Source: Tamarix chinensis
Lineage: Eukaryota > Streptophyta > Magnoliopsida > Caryophyllales > Tamaricaceae
Length of the DNA: 64,000 nucleotides
Reading direction: 5' to 3'
NCBI GenBank assembly: GCA_030549775.1
Contig: CM060173.1
Coordinates: 30,818,032-30,882,031 of the forward strand
Position numbers and translations under genes: made by a program
Notes under the pieces: generated by a model
Database searches by the model: none
What the model was told of the DNA's origin: nothing
Seen by the model: only the letters and a program-made list of their open reading frames with translations
In this document: in pieces, positions 36,410-47,428 of the stretch
Numbering within the stretch: position 1 is the first letter of the stretch
How the letters are laid out: each line of letters opens with the position of its first letter

Positions 36410-38069
36410 TCCACTACTCCCCACTATTTTTGTTCGAACCACAAAGCTAAGGCTCAAGTATGTGACCTTCTTCTTCTTCTTATCCTAATTCTTCTTCTTT
36501 CCTCGATTGCTCTTATTTCTATTGTTGCTAAGAACATGGCCATTAACTTCCCTCACACAACCATGCACACACACTCCTCAACACAACCGTGCACATCGCT
36601 TGCACCGTTCATCACACAACTATGTGTCCTTCGCAGAACCACTCCTTACACAATTATGCATAATTGTTGCACAACCATGCTCATCTCACACCCTTGTCTT
36701 CATCACATCATTAATCTCCTATCCTCAACCACTATTATAGATAAAAACTACTGCCACTTTCCTTCACCACCCAACCGCTAGAGCACCCTCCTTTTTCCTC
36801 TTGTAACCGACTACCCCCTAGTCATGCACTATAACCTTCGTAGCCTCCTTGCATCCAACAACCAGCACCACCACCAGCTACTAGCTCCACCACCCTTACC
36901 TCTCTTATCCATTTTCACCCTTCACCACCATCTTTCTCGTTACCCTCCATCCCTCGCCACATCTTCCTACTACATCAACCTCCACCGCAACCACTAGCTT
37001 CCCCCTTATGCACATGGACTCATGCTACACGTCCATGTAGTGTGAGTTTGGGTTTTTTCTTCCTTGCCAATCTAAGGGTATTTTATTAATTTATAAATTG
37101 ATAAATAGTTCAAATATAAATTTCTTTTTTATGAATTAGATATTAATATAATTAACGTTGGTTTTATTTTAGGTAAAAAGAGGTTGAGTAGTGGAGCTTG
37201 ATAAATTTGAGTAGCTTGCTTATATTTTGTGTTTTTTGGAAAAATTAGGTAATCCATATACTTTAATAAAAGATTAGATATCGCATGATAGTATATTAGT
37301 GTCTTGGTGTATAAAATTATATTAGATATTTTTCTTACGTTGTAATTATATCCCTGATAATATTAGAATGAATTTTGATAAAATGGAGCATGTTGATTTG
37401 TGTAAAGTATTATGTGTACAAAAACATGTTAAAATGGTTTTAATTTTAGGAATAAATTATGTATGATATATAAAAAAAATGATAGGTTGAGTATGCTTAG
37501 CGTATTTTTAGCATGATTTTTATTATTGTATGCTCTAGGGATAATATGGTCTTTTTAATTATATCATAATATTTATTTTGATAAGTATGTCTAATATGTA
37601 TTATTTATTGCTGAGCATGAAAATGAGTGATTTGATATTTTGGAAATGCATGTTAGGGTTTTATATATTGAATCGCGTGTTGAGGTAAAATGGTCACTAT
37701 CTGAGGTGATTTACCTGAATGCTAAAATATTTAATTTATTTTATTTTATCTTTTCATGATAAACTATTAAATAAAATAAATTTAGTATTTAAACTGGATG
37801 ATAATGTGATAATTATGATCTCAAGGGCATTTTGGTCATTTCTAACCTAATGCACCTGATGTGAATAATTGAATATAGGATGAACTTAGTAGATTTTTAA
37901 TGTTAACCATAGTGTTGACCTTGCTTATGGATCTCTTGAATAGCTAGAAATAAGTAAAATGTTTACGTATGGAAATTTGATATATTTGTGCATTATGAGA
38001 TATATGTGATCACCTTAATAAAATATTAATATTTAAAGCAAAAGGCTATGAGAATTAGGACTGAGGTGT

Positions 38070-38225
38070 TATGCCCATTCAACTAACCATAATAGTGGCT
38101 CATGAGCATTTTCCTTGAGAGATATGACATTTATTTCATCGATTAATAATAGTGGCTTAGGTGTGTTTTGTTCTAAGAAGTGCTTCAGTCCGTTCTACCA
38201 GATTAAAAATAGTAGAGCCCCTAAA
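38070..38225 (+). repeat. Degenerate hairpin modules of LTR K
   Basis: Units CCATTCAACTAACCATAATA with GTGG, then GATTAATAATAGTGG and CTACCAGATTAAAAATAGTAG, ending in GAGCCCCTAAACTCA. The array breaks at 38251, where the gypsy chimera begins. Confidence 0.6.
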
Positions 38226-38251
38226 CTCAATGTAAAATAAATAGCAAATCA

Positions 38252-38300
38252 TTACTCCCCCATTCTTAAACATTTGCTTGTCCCCAAGCAAAGTAATACA
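38252..38300 (-). promoter_or_regulatory. Polypurine tract of the chimeric element
   Basis: On the minus strand the order is GCTTGGGGACAAGCAAATG, TTTAAGAATGGGGGAG, TAA, TGAT, the standard 3' end of the internal region of Athila-type elements. Only the four bases TGAT of a 3' LTR could remain before LTR K sequence takes over. A second tract of similar form (GAGGACAATGTG, then AGGGGAG) lies at 39795-39850. Confidence 0.75.
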
Positions 38301-39960
38301 AGAAATCCACCATGAGGAAAAAGAAAAGTAGTAGGATCCCTTTCTCATAAAAGAGTGTTTAGCCCTTTAATAGCACAAGAGTCAAGTAAGGAGCAATAAG
38401 ACCCAAAAATATAATAATTAAAAGCTCAAAATCCTTTTTCAAAAGATATTTAGTTTGCTCCCGCATGTGAGAAATGTAATTGTGCTATCGAGCTCTAGGG
38501 ACCTGCCACGCAACAAAGGACATCCAATAGTGGACAGCAGGCAACCATATACCAACTCACTCATCCCTCAAAGTCTTGAATTAGAATTCTCACTTTAGGT
38601 CTTGTGGACACACCTCTCATGTGTTTTATTTTATTTGAAGGTTCAGCTCTAGTCCTCTCACTTGTAATCAAAATCATCCATATGCTTGGAATGCTTTTCG
38701 ATTCTCCACCACTAGAAAGACTTAGAACACACAAAAATCAAGAGCTCTTATTAGGGTTGTAATAGGGCCATGGGTTAAAAGGTTAGGATGGAATATTTTT
38801 TTTGGAAGTGGATTTAAAAGTCTAGTACCAATGAGATATGGTATTTTTTTTTAATAACATATATTTTACCATCCCAACTTTTTATCATGAAACACAAGCA
38901 CCCCAAACTTCTTATTCATTCTTCTTCTTCTTCTTCTTCTTCTTCTTCTTCTTCTTCTTTTATTTTTTTTATAAGAGATATATCAATTTGCTTTTCATCA
39001 TACACAACCATTTACTCTTTCACACCTCCCCCATGCTTAGATTACATCATACTCCCAACTTCCTTTTTTCCCAAATTGCACAACAACCATTGATTCTAGA
39101 CTTAGGGAGGGACAAAGGAAATTGGATTACATGTGTGGTTAGATCAAGACAAATGTCCATAAGCACAACGGGGTTAGAAAAGGATAAATGGTGAAGGTCG
39201 GGCTATTTGGCTAATGTAGGTTATGATAATAAAAAAAAAACAAGTGCCTCTATCATTTTAATGCACGTCTAAGTCATATGTGGCTTTGAAAAAAACCATT
39301 ACAAGTTCTAGTTTCCCAAGTCATGGTGGGAGACACACACAAAAGAAAAAATAAGAGATTGTAGTGATGTATCAGTATAAAGGCTCAAAATCTCACTAGG
39401 TCCAAAATTCTCTAATTCTAACACCTTTTGGCAAAGAGTAAATCAGCATAAGTCAAACTACAATACCACAAGAAAGTTAAGGCATGTATAACCCTAAAGT
39501 TCTCAAACACAATTACACTTGTCTCATAACAATGCAACCAAAACATTTAAGCACATAGAAATCCATTTTCAAAAGATGATTTAAAGGGTCTTATCACACC
39601 AAACTAAACACTCATGCCATTACAAGACAAAACATACTCTTTAATATCATCAATGAAGGGTCATTTCCTTTTCTTTTCTTTGTTTGTTTTGCCTTTTTTT
39701 AGATAAATATCCAAAATAAATAACCAAGGAAAAAGATAGCAACACTCATCAAAATAAAATAGGGAAAAATAGAATACTAACCAAATGACAAGGATAGGCC
39801 ATCTTCTCCCCTATGCTTATGTATCACATTGTCCTCAATGTGAATAAGAAGCACAAAATAAAAGAGGGAGAAAAAAATACATAAGGAAACAAAGAGCAAA
39901 CAAACCAAGCAAACCAAAATAAGAAAAATAAATAAAATAAATAGAATAAAAAAATTGGGT
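38301..39960 (-). other. 3' non-coding region of the chimeric element
   Basis: About 1.65 kb between integrase and the polypurine tract, with no coding domain. It contains a (TCT)n microsatellite at 38921-38961 and a second polypurine-like stretch. A TTGGGTTGCCTCCCAAGAAG block sits at 39955-39974, at the end of pol. Unlike element 1 there is no ORF1-like frame after integrase. Confidence 0.6.
38921..38961. repeat. (TCT)n microsatellite
   Basis: About 13 units, slightly interrupted at the end by a T-run. The open frames across it (poly-Phe or poly-Ser) are artefacts. Confidence 0.9.
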
Positions 39961-40009
39961 TGCCTCCCAAGAAGTTCTTGTTTATAGTCATTAGCTTGAC
40001 TTTCTCACT

Positions 40010-41340
40010 TCACTTAGGATCATCCAGAAGAATGGTGGTTTTGAGGGCTGCAACCTCACCACCTTCATACACCTTCAACCTTTGCCCATTCACTTTGAAT
40101 GGTTCTTTATCGAGGCTAGAGATTTCAACTGCTCCGGATGGAAAAACTTGTCTGATTGTGAATGGTCCTGACCATTGGGATCTAAGCTTTCTAGGGAACA
40201 ATCGCAAACGAGAATTAAATAGAAGCACTTCTTGCCCCACTTCAAATTCTCATTTGGTGATGCGTTGATCATGAATCTTTTTCGTGTGCTCCTTGTATAG
40301 CCTATCACTCTCATATGCCTTAAGCCGGAATTCATCGAGTTCATTCAATTAAAGGAGCCTCTTCTCACCTGCAGCTTGCATATCAAATTTAAGGAGACGA
40401 GTAGCCCAAAATGATTTATGCTCAAGTTCTACGGGGAGATGACAAGATTTTTCGAAAACAAGATTATAAGGGGACATTCCAATGAGAGTTTTAAAAGGTG
40501 TTCGGTAAGCCCATAGAGCATCGTCAAGTTTCAAGGACCAATCCTTTCTAGAAGAGTTAACCGTTTTCTCAAGGATTCTCTTAAGCTCATGGTTTAACAC
40601 CTCCACTTGACCGCTAGTTTGAGGATGGTATGGGGTAGAAACCTTATGGTTAACTCCATACTTACTCAAAAGAGCATTAAATGCTCTATTACAAAAATCA
40701 GAACCCCCATCACTAATGATAGTCTTAGGTGTCCCAAACCTAGAAAAGATATTCTTTTTCAAAAATTTGGTGATAACTTTTGCATCATTTGTGGGAGTGG
40801 ATATAGCCTCTACCCACTTAGATACATAATCAACTACCATAAGAATATATTCATTCAGCATAGACTTAGGAAATGGTCCCATAAAATTGATTCCCCAAAC
40901 ATCGAATAACTCCACTATAAGAATGTTTGTGAGGGGCATCTCTTGTTTTCTAGATATATTTCCCATTCTTTTGACACCTATCACAAGTCTTAGCAAAGGA
41001 GTATGCATCATGAAATAAGTTAGGCCAATAGAATCCACAATGCAAGACTTTTGCACCTGTTTTGGTGGGGCCAAAATGGCCACTACACTCTTTACTATGA
41101 CAATGAGATAGTATAGAATGCATTTCATGCTCAGGGATGTATCTTCTAATGACATGATCAGCACAAATCCTATAGAGGTAGGGATCATCCCAAAAGTAAT
41201 ACCTCGGATCATGTAAGAACTTCTTCTTTTGATGAAAGGAAAGATCATTGGGTAAGATTCCACTTACAAGATAGTTCGCAATATCAGCATACCAAGGATG
41301 ATTTGTAACAGCATAGAGTGTCTCATCGGGAAATGCGTCT
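40010..41340 (-). pseudogene. Integrase of lineage 2, with active-site change
   Basis: The frame from 41263 to 40349 is 304 codons, but only its second two thirds are integrase. The zinc-binding part ([13 protein letters not shown], then CDRCQK) lies in another frame at about 41130-40985, so a shift exists near 40975. The core reads [11 protein letters not shown] where relatives have VWGIDFMGPF: the first catalytic Asp is Asn. The second Asp (IISDGGSDF) and the Glu block ([14 protein letters not shown]) are kept. The C-terminus continues through [20 protein letters not shown] to a stop near 40349 and resumes at 40240-40010 with LRSQWSGPFTI and VNGQRLKVYEGG. It cannot be active with the Asn substitution and the breaks. 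Confidence 0.82.
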
Positions 41341-41357
41341 CGAATAGGCGTAGGTTC

Positions 41358-41640
41358 CTAATTGACCTCGTAGGTAGAGGGTAAAAAAGAAAGATGATCA
41401 GCTACTTGATTCTCACTACCCTTCCTATCCTTGATTTCCAAGTCGAACTCTTGCAACAACAAAATCCACCGAATGATTCTGGGCTTTGCATCCTGCTTAA
41501 CAAAAAGATACTTCAAGGTGGCATGGTCAGTATAGACAAAGACCTTGTTAAGCAATAGATAAGAACATAACTTTTCAAAGGAGAAAACCACAGCTAGCAA
41601 TTCTTTTTCAGTTGTTGCATAATTCATTTATGCTGAATTT
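41358..41640 (-). pseudogene. RNase H of lineage 2
   Basis: Residues [20 protein letters not shown], then [20 protein letters not shown] and [20 protein letters not shown], then [11 protein letters not shown] show a well preserved gypsy RNase H with its conserved Glu (TEKELLAVV) and Asp ([10 protein letters not shown]). The 89-codon open stretch starts at an internal Met after a stop (NSA, stop, MNY). The upstream part is continuous with RT2 apart from that stop. A stop at about 41358 (EVN, stop, EPTPIRDAF) separates it from integrase. Confidence 0.8.
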
Positions 41641-43009
41641 AAAGTCTTGCTAACATAATAGATAGTATAAAAAATTTTGTCCTTATGCTACCCCAAGACT
41701 GCTCCTATAGCAACATTACTAGCATCACACATAATCTTGAAAGGTAAATTCTAGTCAGGAGTAACAATAATTGGAACATCCACAAGTTTTGCCTTTAAAG
41801 TGTTAAAGGTAACCAGACACGCATTAGAAAAGTGAAAGGGAACATCTTTAGCCAACAGAGCACAAAGAGGTTTTGAAATTTTTGAAAAATCTTTAATGAA
41901 GCGTCTCTAGAAACCTGCATGACCAAGGAAACTATGTATATCTTTAACACATGTAGGGGGTGGCAATTTCTCAATGACTTCAATTTTGGCTTTGTCTACC
42001 TCTATCACTTTACATGAAATCTTATGCCCTAAAACTATTCCTTCCTGGACCATCAAACGACACTTTTCCCAATTTAAAACCAAATTTGTATCCTCACAAT
42101 GCTTAAGAACAAGCTCAAGATTATTTAAGCATGCATCAAATGACTACCCAAAGACCAAAAAATCATCCATAAAAATTTCCATAAATTTTTCAATCATATC
42201 ATGAAACAAAGCCATCGTACATCTTTGAAATGTGGCTAGGGCATTAAAAAGACCAAATGGCATCCGTCTATATGTGAAGGTGCTATAAGGACAAGTAGAG
42301 GTAGTCTTCTCTTGGTCCTTAGGGGAAATAAGTATTTGCATATAGCCAGAATACCCATCAAGAAAGTAATAATAGTCATGTCCCGCCAAGCGTTCAAGCA
42401 TCTAGTCAATGAAGGGAAGGGGGAAGTGGTCTTTTCTAGTGGCATCATTCAGCTTTCTAAAATCAATGCAGACACACCAACCTGTAACAGTTCTAGTATG
42501 TAACAATTCGTTATTATCATTCTTGACTACTGTGATTCCCCTTTCTTGGGAACCACTTGCACAGGACTAACCCAAGAGCTATCAGAGATTGGATAGATCA
42601 TACCTGCATCTAATAGCTTGATTACCTCCTTCACCACCTCTTGCATTTTTGGGTTCAATCGCCTTTGAGGTTGGATCACTTTCTTGTGGTTATCTTCCGT
42701 GAGAATTTATTGCATGCACATGGAAGGGCTAATCCCTCTAATATCAGCAATGGTCCATTCGAAGGCCTTCTTTTATTCTTTAAGCACTCTCATCAATTTT
42801 TCTTCCTGCAAATTAGTCAAAGATGAAGAAATAATGATGGGAAGTGTATCATTATGACCAAGAAATGCATATTTCAAATGTTGAGGTAGTGGCTTGAGCT
42901 CTAGTGTGGGAGGTTCCTCAATAGATGACTTCAATTTTGGAATCTGGGCCCTCTCTAGCCCTTGTAAGGGGACTATAGCGTGACGACCATATGGCGGATG
43001 TGCATTCAA
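41641..43009 (-). pseudogene. Reverse transcriptase of lineage 2
   Basis: RT2 covers the whole domain in pieces. At 42800-42590 are the linker and fingers (QRRLNP, AGMIYPISDSSWV, SPVQVVP). A shift near 42535 disturbs the next 100 codons. At 42401-42144 the frame reads RLAGHDYYYFLDGYSGYMQI, PFGLFNALATFQRC and FMEIFMDDFLVFG, so both palm motifs, including the catalytic Asp pair, are still present. Downstream blocks CLNNLELVLKHCEDTNLVL, LGHKI and FSKISKPLCALLAKDVPFHF give thumb and connection. There are stops at about 42144, 41910 and 41757. The MFPF... and similar short frames on the other strand are shadows. Confidence 0.8.
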
Positions 43010-43054
43010 GTATTGGACAACCTCTTCTTCTTTCTCTTCATTCTCCCACTCTCT

Positions 43055-43600
43055 TTATTGAACCAAACACCTTTCCAAGGGATGCTGCACAACACTTGCT
43101 TGAAAACAATCATCAATTACATTATTTAAGATATCAATACAATAGCAAGTGTAATCATCTAAGGGGTATTTCATGATCTTAAATACATTAAAAGTGACTT
43201 CTTCACCTTGGAAACAAAGAATGAGATTACCCTCTTGGACATCTATGAGAGTACGTCTTGTTGCTAAGAAAGGCCTACCAAGAATTAGGGGGACTTTGTG
43301 GTCTTCCTCCATATCTAGCACAACAAAGTCAATAGGGAAGATAAATTTTTCCACTTTAACTAAAACGTCTTCAATAATGCCCCTAGGATATTTGATAGAT
43401 CGATCAACCAACTGAAGGGACATATTGGTGGGTTTTGGTTCCCCTAGACATAGACACTTGAAAACAGAGAAATGCATCAAATTAATGCTAGCACCAAGAT
43501 CACACAATACCTTCTCGAATTTTAAATCCCCAATTACACATGGGATAGTAAACTTCCTGTATCCTTAAGCTTAGGAGGAAGTTTGTTCTACAAGATTGCA
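43055..43600 (-). pseudogene. Aspartic protease of lineage 2
   Basis: The frame from 43507 begins MCDLGASINLMHFSVFKCLC: the retropepsin loop with its Asp at residue 3 of the open stretch (the true domain extends upstream in another frame as far as KLPPKLKD). The flap region (LVDRSIKYPRGIIEDVLVKV) and the end (LILGRPFLATRRTLIDVQEG) follow. The frame closes at 43055 with a stop before the linker. Upstream stops occur near 43600 (SLDE, stop) and 43580. Confidence 0.8.
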
Positions 43601-43605
43601 GAGCA

Positions 43606-45215
43606 TTACTCATCTAAACTTATTGTTTCAAACTCATCTAGTTTCCTCTTGTGAGTGATTATGTCCTTTAGAAACTTCCCATAACTGGGCATCTGTCTCA
43701 CAATGTCAAGCAAAGGCAAGTTAATATGCACTTTCTTAAGAATATCAAGAAATTTTGTAAATTGAGCATCTAACTTGCATTGTACAATTCTACCTAGAAA
43801 TGGAGGAGGGAGAACATATGCCTTTACCTCTTGAGGTGAAGTGTAGATCGTCTCAGGTTGTGATTCAAGCACTTTCTCTTTAGGAGATTTTTCTTTATCT
43901 TCCTTGGGTTCTTGAGGGTATGGTTCAGGTAGTGGTTTCCCACTCCTCAAGGCTATTGCATTGATTTGTTCTTTGGGGTTGATGATTGTATCACTAGGTA
44001 AAGTGTTAGGTGCTCTCGCTGAAATGGCATTAGCAAGGTGCTCTCGCTGAAATGGAATCCTGATTTTTGAGGCAGGCGTCTTGTTTCTGAAGATGAGCTT
44101 GAATTTGAGTGTCATGTTTTTGAAGGGTGCTCTCGGTGCGAGTGATGAACTTGGACATCATCTCTTCAAGGGAAGAATATTGAGGTTGTTGGGGTGGTAA
44201 AGGAGCTGGAGGTGTTGGTTGTTGTTGTGTGAATCCCGGAGGCTTTGTAGGAACTTCATTTCTCCAACTGAAGTTTGGATGGTTTCTCCATCCAGGATTG
44301 TACACATTGGAGAAGGGATTGTTCGGTCTCCCATAACTATTGCCCACATATTTAACTTGATCATAATATTGCTGGAAAAGATTCCCAACTTGACATTCTG
44401 TGCTTAAATGTGATCCACCACATAACTCACACATAGGTGCATTAGCCTGTACCTGCATACAAGAAGTACTACCAATTTTGTCAAATTTTTTAGCAAGCAA
44501 ATCAATATTAGCCTCTAATGTCGTGATGGAATCTAAAGAGTGAACTCCTAGAGTCCTTTGTATAGGGGCACGTTCGGAGTGCTATTGGTGGGAATTCGAG
44601 GCTAGCTCCTCAATGAACTCATAAACCAGCTCTAGAGTCTTGTTCATAATGGTACCTCTTGTAGATGCATCTATCATAGAACGATTAGTAGTGGAGATAC
44701 CACTATAAAAAGTTTACATTTGAAGCCACATAGGCAGGCTATGATGTGGACACTTCCTAAGCAAATCCTTAAACCTTTCCCATGCATCATAAAGTGATTC
44801 AAGGTCATTTTGCATAAAGGTAGTGATGTCATTCCGTAATTTTACAGTTTTTGATGGTGGAAAATATCTAGAAAGGAAAGACTTCATCAAATCCTCCCAA
44901 TTAGTAATAAACCCTGAGGCTAATGAGTGTAACCAACTCTTAGCCTTATCACATAAAGAAAAAGGGAACAATCTAAGCCTAATTGCATCATTAGAAACAC
45001 CATTTAGCTTAAAAGTGTCACAGATTTTTACAAAGTTAGCAATGTGGGAGTGGGGATCTTCATTAAGGTTACCTCCAAATTGAACTAATGTTTGTAGCAT
45101 CTGGATAATGGTAGGCTTGATCTCAAAATTATTAGCTTGTACAGCCGGTCTTCGTATGCTTGGGGTTGAGCCATCAGGGCTTGGCGTAGCATAGTCCCGA
45201 AGTAGCTGGTGCATT
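43606..45215 (-). pseudogene. gag of lineage 2, fused to reverse transcriptase of lineage 1
   Basis: The recognisable Gag starts at MHQLLRDYATPSPDGS near 45215 and runs RRPAVQANNFEIKPTIIQML, HIANFVKICDTFKLNGVSND, LRLFPFSL, SFLSRYFPPSKTVKLRNDIT and the WERFKDLLRKCPHH block, to a stop at 44714. The region to 44520 continues with a stop in SNSHQ-stop-HSERAP. At 44500-44030 comes CELCGGSHLSTEC, an Athila-type zinc knuckle (CX2CX3HX4C), then a coiled, Gln-rich part. A 28-bp tandem duplication (44008-44027 against 44036-44055) shifts the frame. The final part lies at 44115-43606 (NPKEQINAIALRSGKPLPEP). The open frame before 45215 is RT1 read out of frame, so the natural Gag start is missing. Confidence 0.82.
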
Positions 45216-45596
45216 GCACAATCCGAATGGCATTCTCCTATATGCAAACGTACCGTAAAGACATGTGAATGTTGTTTTTTCTTGATCCTCAGGTGTAATA
45301 GGGATTTGTATGTAACCTGAATACCCATCCAGAAAACAGTAGAATTCGTGGCCTGCCGGTCTCTCTATCATCTGATCAATGAAGGGAAGAGGGTAATGGT
45401 CTTTTCTTGTGGCATCATTTACTCGTCTATAATCCATACAAACACGACAGCCTGTTACGGTACGTGTAGGGATCAATTCATTCTTGTCATTAGCCACAAC
45501 AGTAATACCCCCTTTTTTAGGTACCACCTGCACTGGACTAACCCACGCACTATCAGATATGGGATAAATTACGCCTGCATCGATTAATTTTATCAC
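45205..45596 (-). pseudogene. Reverse transcriptase start of lineage 1, cut at the NAPAT motif
   Basis: This open stretch continues the lineage 1 polyprotein in a shifted frame. A run of five A residues, where relatives of this codon pattern would need six, explains the shift at about 45600 (gtg-gtg-aaa-aag-aag-tga). Blocks seen are IKLIDAGVIYPISDSAWVSP, VQVVPKKGGITVV, CRVCMDYRRVNDATRKDHYP, YCFLDGYSGYIQIPITPEDQ and RMPFGLCNAPAT. It then changes directly into gag of lineage 2 at about 45200-45218. The second palm motif and everything after it are absent. Confidence 0.85.
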
Positions 45597-47419
45597 TTCT
45601 TTTTCACCACTTCTTGCATCGTGGGATTAAGTCGCCGTTGAGGTTGCACCACTGGCTTACAACCCTCCTCCATCAAAATCTTATGCATGCATATAGATGG
45701 ACTAATTCCTTTTAAGTCTGCAATGGTCCACCCAAAAACTCTTTTGTGCTCCTTCAATACCCTCACTAGCTTCTCTTCGATCAACCTACTCAAAGAAGAT
45801 GAAATAATCACTAGAAGAGAAGTAGAACCATCTAAAAACACATATTTAAAATGACAGTGGAGAGGTTTGAGCTCAAGTCGAGGAGGCTCTTCAATAAAAG
45901 GTTTTAATTTTTTTATCTCATCACGCTCCAAGCCTCTAAGTAGGGGCCTTAAAAATCTAGGATATGAAGGAGATGCCTCCAAATAGTGGATTGATTTTGT
46001 AAGGCTCTCATCTTCCTCATGCTCACCAAGTCCATTTATGAGACATGCTTCTAATGGGTCATCTAATCTATTTACCTGAAAATACTCACTAATACACTCA
46101 TCAATAGAATCAATGCGTAAGCAAGTATCTTCTCCGCGAGGGTGTTTTATGCCATCAAATACATTAAAAACTATTTGTTCATTATTAATCCTCAAAATCA
46201 GTTTACCCTCATGAACATCAATAAGAGTTCTACCTGTCGCCAAAAATGGTCTCCCTAGAATTAGAGGTACCTCATGGTCCTCTTCCATCTCCAGAACAAC
46301 AAAGTCTACAGGAAAGATGAACTTTTCAACTTTTACCAGCACATCTTCAATAATACCACATGGATACTTGATTGATCGATCCGCCAGTTGAAGGGATATG
46401 GTTGTGCCCTTTGGTTCACCTAATCCAAGCTTCCTAAAAATAGAAAAAGGCATGAGGTTAATTCTTGCACCAAGATCACAAAGAACCTTATCAAAATGTA
46501 AACTACCAATATTGCAAGGAATAGTAAAATTTCCTGGATCTTTTAGCTTAGGTGGTAGTTTGTTTTGGAGCACAGCAGAGCACTCCTCATTAAGTTTAAC
46601 CATCTCGCAATCCTCTAGTTTCCTTTTGTTAGCTAAAATTTCCTTCAAAAATTTAGCATAACTAGGCATATGGGTTAAAGCATCAGCAAATGGAATATTT
46701 ATATGTAATTTCTTAAAATTTTCAAGAAACTTAGAAAATTGTGTATCCAACTTTTGTTGTTTCAACCTTTGGGGAAATGGGATGCGAGTTTGATAAGGTT
46801 TTACCTCATGATGTGAACCCTCATCAGGAGTGGGGTCATCTCCTACCTCATTTTGAGAATTAGAAATTTCTATGGGTTGCTCATCAACTGCCTTTTTCTT
46901 ACCCTTTTCTTCCAAGCTCGGAGATGGTATATCAAACAACTCTTTACCACTCCTCAAAGTGATTGCCTTTGCATCCTCTCGTGGATTCCTTTCTATATTG
47001 CTAGGTAAGATTCCTTGGTCTCTTTTGGAGATTATATTTGCCAACTGTCCTACTTGCACCTCCAAATTCTTCAAAGAAGCCTCCTGATTTTGCATTCGAG
47101 TTTCTTGATTTTGGAATCTAGACTCACTTTGGTTTATGAACTTAGTAAGCAATTCTTCCAAACTTGGTTTTGGTTCAGGGGTCGTGGTTTGGTATCCTAG
47201 AGGTGGTCTTACTTGACTTATAGCCTGAGTTGGGTTTTGATTTCTCCAAGAAAAATTTGGGTGATTCTTCCAACCAAGATTGTAGGTGTTTGAGTAGGGA
47301 TTGTTATTAGTCCCGCCAAAATTTGACACAAAATTATCCTGCTCAGAAGATTGTACAAAAGGGTTACCCACCTGGCACTCAGTGCTAGTGTGAGGTCCAC
47401 CACATAAGTCACATCTCAT
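45593..47419 (-). pseudogene. Gag C-terminus, protease and start of RT, lineage 1
   Basis: At 608 codons this is the longest real coding stretch in the window. It begins just after a TAG with the zinc knuckle CDLCGGPHTSTEC (CX2CX3HX4C), continues with a Gln/Asn-rich linker, QNQETRMQNQEASLKNLEVQ (probable coiled coil), NIERNPREDAKAITLRSGKE, an acidic linker and the protease lead-in KLPPKLKDPGNFTIPCNIGS. Retropepsin is complete: LCDLGARINLMPFSIF (usual form CDLGASIN, here Ser is Arg), LADRSIKYPCGIIEDVLVKV and LILGRPFLATGRTLIDVHEG. The end is the RT N-terminus (WTIADLKGISPSICMHKILM, QPQRRLNPTMQEVVKKK). It is cut from upstream Gag by a stop at 47429-47431. Confidence 0.88.
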
Positions 47420-47428
47420 AATTGGGAC

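Noticed and set aside
36148..36781. Frames of 77-100 codons after the (TA)n tract
   Set aside because: C-rich leader of LTR K, similar in composition but not in sequence to those of L and II. No domain.
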